Origin: Latescibacteria bacterium UBA6620
GTDB lineage: Bacteria > Latescibacterota > UBA2968
Direction: 5' to 3'
NCBI GenBank assembly: GCA_002433075.1
Contig: DJHM01000061.1
Location: forward strand, 1-64,000
Length of the DNA: 64,000 bases
Every line of letters starts with the position of its first letter. The first letter of the stretch is position 1. The notes beneath the pieces are model-generated. The model had not been told where the DNA came from. It saw only the letters and a list, made by a program, of their open reading frames with translations, and searched no databases. Positions 18,249 to 27,946 of this stretch are shown piece after piece. Position numbers and translations under genes: made by a program.

Positions 18249-19194
18249 TCCCACCCACGATGCGACCATCACCGACGCCCTCACACAGGTGTCCGGCGAA
18301 CGCCTTCAAGAAAATCTTTTCGCTCTCTCGAAATCACCCCTGCCGATGAGAAAACTGAACCACCATCGACCCGGCGAATCCCGCAGCTCGCTCGACGAGG
18401 CGGACGCTTACATCCAGTCCAATCTCGAGTCGTGCGGCTACGACGTGACCCGTGAGCCGGTTCAGGTTCAGGCGTTCAGATGCGACGAGACAAAGCCCAA
18501 AGCTTCTCAGTATTCGAGACCGGAACCGGAAGATCCCTGGTATACCGCCGAGAACCTTTACGCTGAACGGACGGGTTCGACCGATCCCGCAGACATCGTC
18601 CTTCTTCTGGCGCACTAGGATTCTCAGAGCTGGGTCGATTCTCCCGGTGCGAACGACAATGCGAGCGGGGTCGTTGTCCTTCTCGAAGTAGCACGGTTGT
18701 TGGCCGACCAGGACCCGACCCGAACCGTCCGATTCCTTTTCTGCAACGAAGAGCACCGCCCCTGGACCAGCGTCACCGCAGCGACCAAGGCAAAGGAACG
18801 AGACGACCGTCTCGTCGCGATCATCAACACCGACAGTGTCTGTGGTGTCCGGGAAGAAGATCGTCTTGCGGGCCGTCACCCCGGCGTCACCTTGTTTACC
18901 GAACCCTCGGGCGAACCGTTTGCCCGGCTGATGGAACGTCTCAACCAGCTTTACGACATCGGTCTGGACCATCGCGTAGAGCAGCGGGAACGTCCGGGGG
19001 ACGATGACGGCTCATTCGTCAACGCAGGCTATCCGCACGCGATCATCAACATCGGCTCCTGGCCTTACGCCGACGCAGCCTACCATACCGAACAGGACAT
19101 CCCGGAACGCATCGACATCGAGCACCTCACGAAGGCCACACGTCTCCACCTGGCCGCCGCGCTCACCCTCGCTCGGACCGAGCCGCTTTCCTGA
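18241..19194 (+). pseudogene. M28 family zinc aminopeptidase with an in-frame TAG in its active site
   Basis: An M28 peptidase of about 317 codons. The zinc-ligand motif reads LLLAH-TAG-DSQSWVDSPGANDNASGV; family members have Tyr or a similar residue between the His and Asp, so TAC-to-TAG at 18616-18618 is likely. Downstream parts are intact: FLFCNEEHRPW (base Glu), INTDSV, GSFVNAGYPHAIINIG and AYHTEQD with the final ligand His. The start is TTG 18241, overlapping the stop of the previous gene. Confidence 0.85.
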
Positions 19195-19264
19195 TACTTG
19201 CTCGAGGACTATCTTGAGGCTTGCGCCTCGCGTCTTACTCGCTCCTTACAGGGAGACTCAAAGA

Positions 19265-20116
19265 ATGGACCCACGCTGTCTCGATTACCAGCTCACTGAA
19301 GCAGAAGCCGTTCAGTTCAAGCAGGATGGCTACTTCATGGTCGAGAACGCCCTCGAACCCGAGCACGTGGCGCGACTTAAGGGAGCATTCGACCGCGTCG
19401 ACAGCGAAGAGCGGGCCCGGCTCGGACACGGTCCGTACGATCGGATCAACCACTACGACTTCATCGGAAAAGACGATGCCTTTCTGGAGCTTCTCGACTG
19501 GCACAAGACTTTCCCCAAGGTCTGGGGCATCCTTGGCTGGCACGTCCAGCTTTACCACACTCACATGACCTGCACCCCTGTCGAGCCGGATGGGAAGACC
19601 CTCGAACAGGATGGGCTCGACCTCGGCTGGCACCAGGACAGCGGTCAGCTCAATAGTGACTTCGAAACCGAACCACGCCCGATGGTCTCGCTCAAAATCG
19701 GCTTCTTCCTGACCGACACATCCGAGCCGCACCGTGGGAATTTCCACGTCGTACCGGGAAGCCAGATTCGCAACGACTTTCCCGGCGAGGATCGCAAGGA
19801 CCTGCTCGACGGCGCAACGCCCGTCCTGGCACCTGCCGGCACCGCCGTCTTCTTCGATCGACGCATCTGGCACTCGGGCAGCGCCAACTACTGGCTCGAA
19901 CCTCGACGCGTCCTCTTCTATGGTTATTCCTACAGGTGGTTGAGGCCACGAGACGACATGACGGTCGATCATTACCTCGACCGGTGCGACCCGATCCAAC
20001 AGCAGCTTCTCGGTGTCACGCATTCCGGTGGTCGCGGCTACACGTCACCACAGCCGGAGGATGTGCCGCTCAAGGCCTGGATCGACGAACACATCGGCGA
20101 GGGTGAACCGGCGTAA
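19265..20116 (+). CDS. PhyH-family dioxygenase, tandem copy A
   Basis: A 283-residue Fe(II)/2-oxoglutarate dioxygenase. The iron ligands are His123 and Asp125 (GWHQDSG) and His203 (IWHSGSANYW), with the RRVLFYGYSYRW strand carrying the 2-oxoglutarate-binding Arg. A GGGAG site precedes the ATG. The next gene is a paralogue with the same ligand positions and nearly the same length, so this is a tandem duplication. The pair is followed by a tandem pair of TIM-barrel isomerases. Confidence 0.93.
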   Translation: MDPRCLDYQLTEAEAVQFKQDGYFMVENALEPEHVARLKGAFDRVDSEERARLGHGPYDRINHYDFIGKDDAFLELLDWHKTFPKVWGILGWHVQLYHTHMTCTPVEPDGKTLEQDGLDLGWHQDSGQLNSDFETEPRPMVSLKIGFFLTDTSEPHRGNFHVVPGSQIRNDFPGEDRKDLLDGATPVLAPAGTAVFFDRRIWHSGSANYWLEPRRVLFYGYSYRWLRPRDDMTVDHYLDRCDPIQQQLLGVTHSGGRGYTSPQPEDVPLKAWIDEHIGEGEPA

Positions 20117-20167
20117 TCGGAGCGTCTACAGGTAGGACCGGCCGAATCTGACCCACGGAGATCAACT

Positions 20168-21022
20168 ATGGACCCCAGATGTCTCGACCATCTGCTGACT
20201 GAGGAAGAAGAGATCCGCTTCAAGCGGGATGGATACTTCACCATCGACGATGTGCTGCCCGACGACCTCATCGACGAACTCGTTCCTGTTGTGGATCGTG
20301 TCGACGGTGAATACAGGAAGGAAATCGACGGGGGTCCGAACGATCGCACCAACCTGCTCGATTTTATCGGACGCGATGAAGCGTATGTGCAGCTTGTCGA
20401 CTGGTACAAGACGTTCCCCAAGGTGTTCGGCCTGATGGGCTGGCACATCCAGCTCTACCACACGCATCAGATCGTGACACCGTGCGAACCGGAAGGTAAA
20501 ACGTTCGAAAAGGACGGACCGGGCGTCGGATTCCATCAGGACAGCGGCCGTCTCAACATCGACATCGAAACGCAGCCTCGGCCGATGATATCCCTCAAAG
20601 TCGCGTTCGTCCTGAGCGACACCTCCGAAGTCGGCCGCGGAAACTTCACGTGCATCCCCGGCAGCCAGCTGTGGAGTTCGTTCCCCGGCGAGGACCGGAA
20701 GTCCATTCCCGACGGTGGCGTCCAGGTCTGCGCGCCTAAAGGATCCGCCATCGTGTTCGACAGACGAATCTGGCATTCGGGAAGCGCGAACTACTACCGC
20801 GATCCCCGTCGGGTCCTCTTTTACGGCTACTCCTATCGCTGGCTTCGGCCGCGCGACGATATGACGGTCGAGCACTACCTGGACAACTGCGACCCCATTC
20901 AGCAGCAGCTTCTGGGCGTCAGCCAGACCGGTGGGCACGGCTACACATCGCCAAAACCCGAAGACGTCCCGCTCAAAGCCTGGATCGAAGAAAACCTCGG
21001 CGAAGAGGCCGTCGTTGCGTAG
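20168..21022 (+). CDS. PhyH-family dioxygenase, tandem copy B
   Basis: A 284-residue paralogue of the preceding gene, starting with the same MDPRCLD and sharing FPGEDRK, RRIWHSGSANY and YSYRWLRPRDDMTVEHYLD. Iron ligands again are His123, Asp125 (GFHQDSG) and His203. The substrate side differs mainly in the first 60 residues and around residue 50-65. It ends with TAG only four bases before the next gene, so it is the start of an operon with the TIM-barrel genes. Confidence 0.93.
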   Translation: MDPRCLDHLLTEEEEIRFKRDGYFTIDDVLPDDLIDELVPVVDRVDGEYRKEIDGGPNDRTNLLDFIGRDEAYVQLVDWYKTFPKVFGLMGWHIQLYHTHQIVTPCEPEGKTFEKDGPGVGFHQDSGRLNIDIETQPRPMISLKVAFVLSDTSEVGRGNFTCIPGSQLWSSFPGEDRKSIPDGGVQVCAPKGSAIVFDRRIWHSGSANYYRDPRRVLFYGYSYRWLRPRDDMTVEHYLDNCDPIQQQLLGVSQTGGHGYTSPKPEDVPLKAWIEENLGEEAVVA

Positions 21023-21025
21023 ACG

Positions 21026-21859
21026 ATGATCGATCTATGCTACATCACGGGGGAAATGTCCGACGATTTCGATGAGGCGCTCGCGCTCGGAGTCGAGGCT
21101 GGCATAAGAACCGTTCAGCTGAGAAAGGGTCTCTACGGGAAGACCATCGAGCAGCTGACGGATGAGGAGGTCCTGCGCGTCAAGGACGCGCAGGCCAGGC
21201 ACGACGTGAATGCCGGGATGCTTCTCCCACCTTTCGCAAAGTGCGACATCGAAGACACCGAAGCCGTCTCGCGCCAGCTGGACATCCTCGTCCGCACAAC
21301 CGAAATCGCCCACACCCTCGGAACCGACCTCGTTCGGGCGTTTCCCTTTTAGTCCGAGGTCGGAGAGCGTTGGAAACCGCCGCCCCTCGAGCAGTTTATC
21401 GATCGCATCGTTGAGAACCTCGAACCTGCCGTCAGGCACGCCGAAGCCGAAGGCATCACGATGTGTATAGAAGTCAACGGGGGAACGATCGGCATCACCG
21501 AAGCCCACACGCGACAGGTCATCGACGCGCTTGGATCCAGCTCCGTTCACGCCATCTGGGAAATCGACTCGGGCGCACACCTCGGTCAGCCCCCCACCGA
21601 AGGCTATCGCCACCTCAGAGGATTGATTCGGGGCGTTCACGTCAAGTTGAACACCCACGGAGAGCTCGACCCCATCTGGGACACTGGCGAAACCCACGCC
21701 GACGTCGTTCGATGTCTGGTCGAAGATGGCTACGACGGAATGATGACCATCGAGCACTGGTTCGACCGGGAAGGCACCCTCAAGGGTCTCCGCCAGCTCG
21801 GTGCAGTTGTCAACGAAGTAAAACCCACCGTTTCGAGCACTTCCAGCACCACAGACTGA
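21026..21859 (+). pseudogene. Xylose-isomerase-like TIM barrel with an in-frame TAG
   Basis: A sugar-phosphate isomerase/epimerase of the AP-endonuclease-2 fold. The frame is continuous from ATG 21026 through MLLPPFAKCDI, CIEVNGGTIG, HAIWEIDSGAHLGQ and GVHVKLNTHGE to MTIEHW, except for TAG at 21350-21352 after LVRAFPF. The family usually has an aromatic residue at that turn, and TAC or TGG would be one base away. The metal-ligand Glu and His segments are intact. The adjacent intact paralogue (21873) shows the same order. Confidence 0.85.
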
Positions 21860-21872
21860 CAAGGAGTTCCGT

Positions 21873-22658
21873 GTGATCCCCTGCTACATTACCAGCGAAA
21901 TGTCCGACGACTTCGAAGAAGCCCTGCGTCTGGGCGCGGAAGCCGGGATCGAAACCGTCCACCTCAGGAAGGGCCTGTTCGGGAAGGACATCGAGCAGAT
22001 CGGTCAGGAAGAGATCGACAGGATCCTGACCACACTCGACAAGTTCGGCATGCGAATCGGCGTTCTGATGCCGCCGTTCGGGAAATGTGACATCAACGAC
22101 CCGAGTGTCGTTCAGAAACATCACGAAATTTTCGAACGGATGGTCGACATCGCCGGCGGCCTGGGAACGAAACTGATCCGGTGCTTCCCGTTCACTGGAC
22201 TCGAACCCGACGCATTCGATGCAGAATTGGGCCGGATCGCGAACACCCTCAGGCCGGCGGTCGAACGCGCCGAGGCAGCCGATGTCCTGATGTGCTTCGA
22301 AGTCGTCGACAACACGATCGGGCGCACAGCCCAGCACACTAGGCGTGTCCTGGACGCGCTCGACTCTCCCGCCGTGGCCGCAATATGGGAACTGATGACC
22401 GCCGCCAACGTAGGTGAGACGCCTTCCCGGGGTTATCCCCACCTCCGCGGCACGATTCGCGACATCCACATCAAACCGAACGCCGACGGCACGATGGACC
22501 CTCTCGTCAACACCGGGGAGAACCTCACCGACGTCGTGACCACCCTCGCCGAAGACGGCTACGCCGGTATGCTCACGATCGAGCACTGGCACGGCACCGA
22601 GGGCACGCTCGACGGTCTCCGCATCCTGAGCGAGGCCCTAGATCACGTTCAGGTCTGA
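21873..22658 (+). CDS. Sugar-phosphate isomerase/epimerase (TIM barrel)
   Basis: A 261-residue protein of the xylose-isomerase-like fold. It has CFEVVDNTIGR with the metal-binding Glu, AIWELMTAANVGETP, RDIHIKPN and a final LTIEHWHG Glu. It begins with GTG after AAGGAG and shares the opening CYITSEMSDDFEEAL with the broken gene upstream, so the two arose by tandem duplication. Members isomerise keto- and aldo-sugars or their phosphates using a divalent metal; substrate unknown. Confidence 0.88.
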   Translation: MIPCYITSEMSDDFEEALRLGAEAGIETVHLRKGLFGKDIEQIGQEEIDRILTTLDKFGMRIGVLMPPFGKCDINDPSVVQKHHEIFERMVDIAGGLGTKLIRCFPFTGLEPDAFDAELGRIANTLRPAVERAEAADVLMCFEVVDNTIGRTAQHTRRVLDALDSPAVAAIWELMTAANVGETPSRGYPHLRGTIRDIHIKPNADGTMDPLVNTGENLTDVVTTLAEDGYAGMLTIEHWHGTEGTLDGLRILSEALDHVQV

Positions 22659-22659
22659 T

Positions 22660-23010
22660 ATGCCTACGGTCGCCTTCCTCGAAGCCTACGCCGAAGCCTT
22701 CAATCGGCACGACATCGACGCCATCATGAGCGCGATGACGGAAGACACCGTCTTCATCCCATCCGGCGACGCCCGAATCGAAGGCTAGGAGGCTGTGCGA
22801 GAAGTCTTCGCCGACATCTTCGCCTCCTATCCCGATGCCCGCTGGGCGAACGACGTTCACTACGTAAGCGGATCCCGCGGCCTGTCCGAGTGGGTGATGA
22901 CCGGAACCGACGTGGAGGATGGATCGAAAATCAACGCGCGTGGGTGCGATATGTTCACCTTCGACAACGGTCTCATCGCCGTCAAAGACTCGTATCTGAA
23001 GTCTACGTAG
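22660..23010 (+). pseudogene. SnoaL-like / nuclear-transport-factor-2 fold protein with an in-frame TAG
   Basis: Opens FLEAYAEAFNRHDIDAIMSAMTED, typical of SnoaL-like small ligand-binding or isomerase proteins, and continues DARIEG-TAG-EAVREVFADIFASYPD to a natural TAG at 23008. The interrupting TAG (22786-22788) sits where the family has a basic or aromatic residue before EAV; AAG or TGG are one base away. There is no other lesion. Confidence 0.82.
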
Positions 23011-23050
23011 GCCGCAGGTCCTTAGCTCGTCCTCTCCCGAGGAGCTTCCG

Positions 23051-23831
23051 ATGTCCTATCCCGTCATTCTTGCGCACGGATTCGCCCGGTTCGACGCCCC
23101 CATCGGCAAGGGTTACTGGGACGGAATCCCAAAATGGATCGAGGCCACCGGGCGGAAAACGCATCGAACGAACGTCGACTGGGCGGGGCCCATTGCGGTG
23201 CGTGCTCAGAATCTGCGCGATCAGGTGCAGGCCTACGTGCGGGCCGAGAACGTCCGGAAGGTCAACATCATCGCCCACAGCGCGGGGGGGGCTGGACGCG
23301 CGTTACGCCATCGCCAAACTCCAGCTGGGGCCGAAGGTGGCTTCGTTGACTACGCTCGGCACACCCCACCACGGTACGACGTTCGCTGATTGGGCAGTAC
23401 AGAACGGACTTGCTGGCACCGTGACAGCCGTTCTGGGACTGCTCGGGATCGATTTCTTGGGATTGGAAGACCTCACCACCACTGCCTGCCGAAAACGGAA
23501 TCGGCTTCTCGAAAACTACGAGAACAGAAACTCGAATCGCATCCTCTACCAGACGTACGCGGGCGTCCAGGATATGGACGATGTATTCTGGCCGCTGCTG
23601 CCATCCTATCGCGTGATTCGAAAGATGGAAGGAATCAATGACGGCCTCGTGGCGGTCGATTCCGCAAAGTGGAAGGACGCGTACTTCAGGGGCATTCGTG
23701 ACTGGGACCACCTCAATTTCCTCGGCTGGTGGGAACCGGCAGAACTCGACCTCCTGGGCGGACGAGCGCCCCGCACCTTCCGGCGTCAGGCCAGGACCTT
23801 CTACCAAGATCTCGCCCGCGCCCTCCCCTGA
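23051..23831 (+). pseudogene. Class 2 lipase-like alpha/beta hydrolase, poly-G frameshift
   Basis: The N-terminal part reads PVILAHGFARFD, the oxyanion-hole segment, and reaches KVNIIAHSAGG, which holds the nucleophile Ser. The sequence then has eight G in a row (23284-23291); seven would keep the frame into LDARYAIAKL. In the second frame the protein continues with TLGTPHHGTTFADW, typical of lipase class 2, and NDGLVAVDSAKW with the acid and HLNFLGW with the His, to TGA 23829. Only this one-base change separates it from an intact gene. Confidence 0.87.
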
Positions 23832-23855
23832 CCCGCTTCACGAGAACCGAGACTG

Positions 23856-24734
23856 ATGATTCAGCTCGCCTGCAATGCGATGATGCGCGATCCCGCCGAT
23901 CCGGATCGCTGGTTATCCCTCGAGCCACTGATCGACCAGGTGAACGATCTCGGGTTCGACGCGATCGACTTCCAGTTCGATCGGGGTCCAGCCTCCCACG
24001 AGCCGGCCTACCTCGAATCAATCCGCCGAAAATGTGATGACTGCGACCTGCCGATCGGTTTCTTCGGCGTCGGCGGAGGGTTCGTCGGGGCCTCTCAGGA
24101 TGGGACCGGTCGTTATATCGGGATTCCCCTTTCGGACGAGGAGACCTATCGACGGATCGAGGAGGCGAAAGCGGCGATCGACGCATCCGCCATCGTCGGC
24201 GCACCCCTGATTCGAATGTTTGCGGGTGGAATCCCAGAAGAGACGGAAGACAGAGACCGGCTCTGGAAAGCCCAGATCGATTCGGTCCGCCGGTTGTGCG
24301 ACTATGGAGCAACGAAGGGTGTGAAGGTCGGTCTGCACAATCACCCGCCCGCAATTCCCCCGACGGGAGACGACATCCTGCGCTGGCTCGCCGACGTCGA
24401 TCACGAGTATGTCACCCACATCCTCGACACGGGTCAGTGGCACGGGTCTCCGGGAACCAACCGGGAAGGACACACGATTCCGGGTGTCGACTACTACGGC
24501 TTTATGCAGCAAACCGTCTCGCACGCGACTTACGTGCGGACGAAGATCTATCGAATCCAGACAGGTGTAGAGGAGTGGCTCGACTACCACCGAATCGCCG
24601 ACATCATCCTGCACGCCGGCTACGACGGAGTCATCTCGATCGTCTTCGAGGATCGCGGGAACGCCTGCGACTACCTCGAGTGCTGGCAACTGGGTGCCGC
24701 TCATTTGCGCCAGTGCTTCCGACTCCCCACTTAA
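23856..24734 (+). CDS. Sugar-phosphate isomerase/epimerase (TIM barrel)
   Basis: A 292-residue xylose-isomerase-like TIM barrel, distinct from the tandem pair. Metal-site segments are GLHNHPPAIPPTGDD, THILDTGQWHG and a C-terminal ISIVFEDRG. It begins with ATG after a short GAGA region and is followed 25 bases later by the sulfatase, so the two may be co-expressed: desulfation and isomerisation of one substrate is a reasonable but unproven link. Confidence 0.87.
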   Translation: MIQLACNAMMRDPADPDRWLSLEPLIDQVNDLGFDAIDFQFDRGPASHEPAYLESIRRKCDDCDLPIGFFGVGGGFVGASQDGTGRYIGIPLSDEETYRRIEEAKAAIDASAIVGAPLIRMFAGGIPEETEDRDRLWKAQIDSVRRLCDYGATKGVKVGLHNHPPAIPPTGDDILRWLADVDHEYVTHILDTGQWHGSPGTNREGHTIPGVDYYGFMQQTVSHATYVRTKIYRIQTGVEEWLDYHRIADIILHAGYDGVISIVFEDRGNACDYLECWQLGAAHLRQCFRLPT

Positions 24735-24758
24735 CGAATCTCTTCGGCAGGCGCGACA

Positions 24759-26204
24759 ATGAGCAACGACAGACCTCCCAACATCCTCCTCTTCATCACA
24801 GACGGTCAGCAGGCGCGAACTCTCTTGCCCGGAAGCGACTGCATCACCCCCACGATCGATGCCTTGATCGAGCGAGGTGTCCACATCACAGGCGCCTACA
24901 CTCCGCTCCCGACGTGCTCCCCTGCCCGTGCCAGCCTGATGACGGGCCTCCTTCCGCACAACCACGGTGTCCTCGAAGTCGAACACGGCGTGGACGAAGA
25001 CCAATGCGTACTCCGCGAGCAGCACCCCCACTGGGCCCAGCGACTCCGCGAAGCCGGCTACGCGACGGCCTATTTCGGAAAATGGCACATCGAGCGCACC
25101 GGCGAGCTCGACCGTTTCGGATGGGATACCTTCGAAGCGCGTGGCCGGGTCTCACACGCCAACACGTCCCAGAAGGGCCACGACGTCGACGACTCGCTCG
25201 ACCCTTCGACCGTCTACCAGTATCAGGGCCCGGAAGGCTACAACGACACGTTGAAATACGCCGTGACCGACGTGCCTCCCGAGGACCGGCAGATCGGACA
25301 GCCCGCAACGCTCGCGTGTGAGTGGCTGGAGCAGGCTCCCACAGATCAGCCGTGGTGCTGCGTCGCCAGTCACTACGAACCGAATGAGGCCCTCATTGTC
25401 GGTCGAGAGGCCTATGAACGATACGACGTAGACAACCTCGCCCTGCCGGAAAACCTGAACGACCCGATGGACGACCGTCCCGGAATCTATCGACGGGATC
25501 AGCAGATCTGGAAGGACTTCACGGACGCGCAGTGGCGGGAAACGCTGGCCTGTTATTACGGACGCATCACCGAACTCGACGGCCAGCTGGCGAGGATCCT
25601 CGGCACGTTGGAGACGACCGGGCAACTCGACAACACCGTCGTCATCTTCACGTCCGATCACGGTCGTTACGTCGGCGGCCACGGGTTGGAAGCCCACAAC
25701 TTCGGCGCTTTCCAGGAGATCTACGCCGTTCCTCTCGTCGCGGCCGGTCCGGGCATTAAACAGGGCGCCGTGACGGACGCGCACGTCGGGTTCCACGAAC
25801 TCTGCCCAACGCTTCTGGAACTCGCCGGTCTCGATCCATTCGACGCGCTCGATTCTCGATCCTTCGTCGACCTGCTGCAGAATCCCTCCGAGGCAGCGCT
25901 CAATCATCGCGAGGGCTATGCGGAGTATCACGGAAGCCGCTTCCGCCTGACCCAGCGTGTCCTCTGGCAGGACGAATGGAAGTTCGTTTTCAACGGATTC
26001 GACTTCGACGAACTCTACAACCTCGCCGACGATCCCTGGGAGCTAGCGAACCTTGCTTCCCGTCCCGAACACGCCGATCGGGTCCGCGAAATGATGACCG
26101 CCATCTGGCGCCGGATGCACGAAACAGGCGATACCACGCTCCTCAACTCTCACTACCATTCGATGCGCTTCGCCGCGATTGGCCCGAATGCCGGGGCCCT
26201 CTGA
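24759..26204 (+). CDS. Sulfatase (CSPAR type, DHG active site)
   Basis: A 481-residue sulfatase. The formylglycine motif is PTCSPARASLMTG with Cys53. Metal-binding ITDGQ is at the start, FGKWH follows, and FTSDHGRYVGGHGLE supplies the Asp-His pair typical of N-sulfoglucosamine or choline-sulfatase-like branches rather than the Asp-Asn of arylsulfatase A. A C-terminal subdomain ends near residue 470. No signal peptide. It lies between a TIM-barrel isomerase and an exported cytochrome c-dehydrogenase. Confidence 0.93.
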   Translation: MSNDRPPNILLFITDGQQARTLLPGSDCITPTIDALIERGVHITGAYTPLPTCSPARASLMTGLLPHNHGVLEVEHGVDEDQCVLREQHPHWAQRLREAGYATAYFGKWHIERTGELDRFGWDTFEARGRVSHANTSQKGHDVDDSLDPSTVYQYQGPEGYNDTLKYAVTDVPPEDRQIGQPATLACEWLEQAPTDQPWCCVASHYEPNEALIVGREAYERYDVDNLALPENLNDPMDDRPGIYRRDQQIWKDFTDAQWRETLACYYGRITELDGQLARILGTLETTGQLDNTVVIFTSDHGRYVGGHGLEAHNFGAFQEIYAVPLVAAGPGIKQGAVTDAHVGFHELCPTLLELAGLDPFDALDSRSFVDLLQNPSEAALNHREGYAEYHGSRFRLTQRVLWQDEWKFVFNGFDFDELYNLADDPWELANLASRPEHADRVREMMTAIWRRMHETGDTTLLNSHYHSMRFAAIGPNAGAL

Positions 26205-26232
26205 CCCTCGTTTCTTGAAAGGCTCGACCTCT

Positions 26233-27675
26233 ATGTTTCGTCCCCTGCTGCTCGTCGTTTCACTCGTTGCTCTGCCCGTGCACGCTCAGGATCCCGATCC
26301 CGAAGTGGGCCAGGCGCTCTACGGCCAGGTCTGTGCTCAGTGTCACGGGGTTCGTCTTCAAGGCGGAAAGGCGCAGAGCCTCGTCAATGGCATCTGGCAA
26401 TTTGGGGCACGCGACGGCTACATCAAACGCAACATCAGGAACGGAATCACCCACCTCGGGATGCCCGCTTTCGGCGGTGTACTGACGGAGCACCAGATCG
26501 AATCGATCGTTTCGTTCCTGAGAGCGCGCGAGCAACAGGCCGGCATCGAGCCACGGCCGATTCCCCCGAGGCTTCAATCCCAGGACTACCAGAACATCGA
26601 AGTCAGCATCATCGCGGAGGGTCTGGAAATCCCGTGGAGCATCGATTTCTTAGACGATGATACCGTTCTGATCACGGAGCGGGGTGGGCATCTTCGGGTC
26701 GTAGAAGATGGAAATCTCCTCGCCGAGCCGATCGCCGGGGTCCCGGAAGTGGTGGTTAGAAGCCAGGGTGGCCTGCTCGACGTGGCCATCGATCCGAACC
26801 ACCACGACGAAGGGTGGATCTATCTCGCCTACAGTCACGGTCTTTCCGAGACAGCCCCAGACGAGGACAGGCCCGGAGCCATGACGCGGATTGTCCGCGG
26901 TAAGCTGAGGGACCACGCCTGGGTGGACGAACAGGTCCTCTTCGAGGCGCCCCACGAAACCTACCTGACCACGCGGCACCACTACGGTTGTCGCATCGTG
27001 TTCGATCCAAAGGGCGACCTTTACTTTTCAATCGGAGATCGAGGTCGAAGACCCCACGCGCAGGATCTCACCCGTCCCAACGGAAAGATCCATCGGATCC
27101 ATCGGGATGGCAGCATCCCAGACGACAACCCCTTCCTCGACGTGGAGGGCGCGCTCCCGAGCATCTATTCCTACGGCCACCGCAACCCGCAGGGACTGGC
27201 CATCCATCCGGAAACGGGCCGGCTCTGGATCACCGAACACGGCCCGATGGGTGGAGACGAGCTGAATCTCGTCACCCCCGGCTTGAACTACGGTTGGCCG
27301 GAAATCAGCTACGGTATCCACTACAACGGGGAGATCATCACCGACCTCGAGACTCTACCCGGAATGGAGCAGCCCAACTGGATCTGGAAACCGTCGATCG
27401 CCGTCTGCGGTCTGGATTTCGTGAAGGGCGATCTGTTCACTCAGTGGAAGAACCATCTGCTCGTCGGCGCCCTCAAATACGAAGAAGTCCAACTCCTCAC
27501 CATCCACGAGGATCGCGTCCTCCACTTCGAAACGATCCTGAAGAACACGGGTCGGGTGCGGGACGTTCAAACCGGCCCTGACGGCGCCGTCTACGTCGTC
27601 CTGAACGAACCCGGAACCATCCTCCGACTCGCCCCGGCAAAACCCCCTACATCGATCGACGAGCTTGCGTTCTAA
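26233..27675 (+). CDS. Exported cytochrome c - PQQ-type glucose/sorbosone dehydrogenase fusion
   Basis: A 480-residue exported protein. Residues 1-18 are a signal peptide (MFRPLLLVVSLVALPVHA, predicted cut before QD). The first domain is a class I cytochrome c with CAQCH at residues 34-38 and the Met ligand at 77 (LGMPAFGG). From about residue 120 it is a glucose/sorbosone dehydrogenase six-bladed propeller: LEIPWSIDFLDDDTVLITER, GGLLDVAID, YSYGHRNPQGLAIHPETG, TEHGPMGGDELN. Heme and PQQ domains in one chain suggest direct electron transfer. ATG 26233 is the start because the signal peptide begins there. Confidence 0.88.
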   Translation: MFRPLLLVVSLVALPVHAQDPDPEVGQALYGQVCAQCHGVRLQGGKAQSLVNGIWQFGARDGYIKRNIRNGITHLGMPAFGGVLTEHQIESIVSFLRAREQQAGIEPRPIPPRLQSQDYQNIEVSIIAEGLEIPWSIDFLDDDTVLITERGGHLRVVEDGNLLAEPIAGVPEVVVRSQGGLLDVAIDPNHHDEGWIYLAYSHGLSETAPDEDRPGAMTRIVRGKLRDHAWVDEQVLFEAPHETYLTTRHHYGCRIVFDPKGDLYFSIGDRGRRPHAQDLTRPNGKIHRIHRDGSIPDDNPFLDVEGALPSIYSYGHRNPQGLAIHPETGRLWITEHGPMGGDELNLVTPGLNYGWPEISYGIHYNGEIITDLETLPGMEQPNWIWKPSIAVCGLDFVKGDLFTQWKNHLLVGALKYEEVQLLTIHEDRVLHFETILKNTGRVRDVQTGPDGAVYVVLNEPGTILRLAPAKPPTSIDELAF

Positions 27676-27705
27676 CGGCTTGTGCCTTCTGCGGACTGTA
27701 CATAG

Positions 27706-27736
27706 AAAAGGCCTCGCGAGTTGCGAGGCCTTTCTC
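27706..27736 (+). terminator. Rho-independent terminator after the dehydrogenase
   Basis: An 11-bp perfect stem, AAAGGCCTCGC and GCGAGGCCTTT, around the loop GAGTT and followed by a few T residues. It lies 30 bases after the dehydrogenase stop codon. Confidence 0.85.
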
Positions 27737-27911
27737 CGTCTGTGCACCCTTGAATGTCACGTCGCAGCTGGAAAGCCTGCCCTGAGCCCCTCGCCTTCGC
27801 TCGGGATAAACTCCGTCGAAGAGCTACTCCTACCCTTGATCTCCCCCCTATGACAACCGGAGGATCCGGCCTCTTCATCTCCGTCGCGCCCCAACGAGTC
27901 ACCGATCCCTT

Positions 27912-27946
27912 TTGTCATTGGTCATTGGTTACTGGTCAATGGATAC
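27912..27946. repeat. Degenerate 7-bp tandem repeat (TGGTCAN)
   Basis: Five consecutive heptamers of the form TTGTCAT, TGGTCAT, TGGTTAC, TGGTCAA, TGGATAC. The same kind of repeat occurs at 59591-59631. The stop codon of the minus-strand PhyH gene is formed by its TCA (27936-27938), so the array overlaps the 3' end of that gene. Confidence 0.8.
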
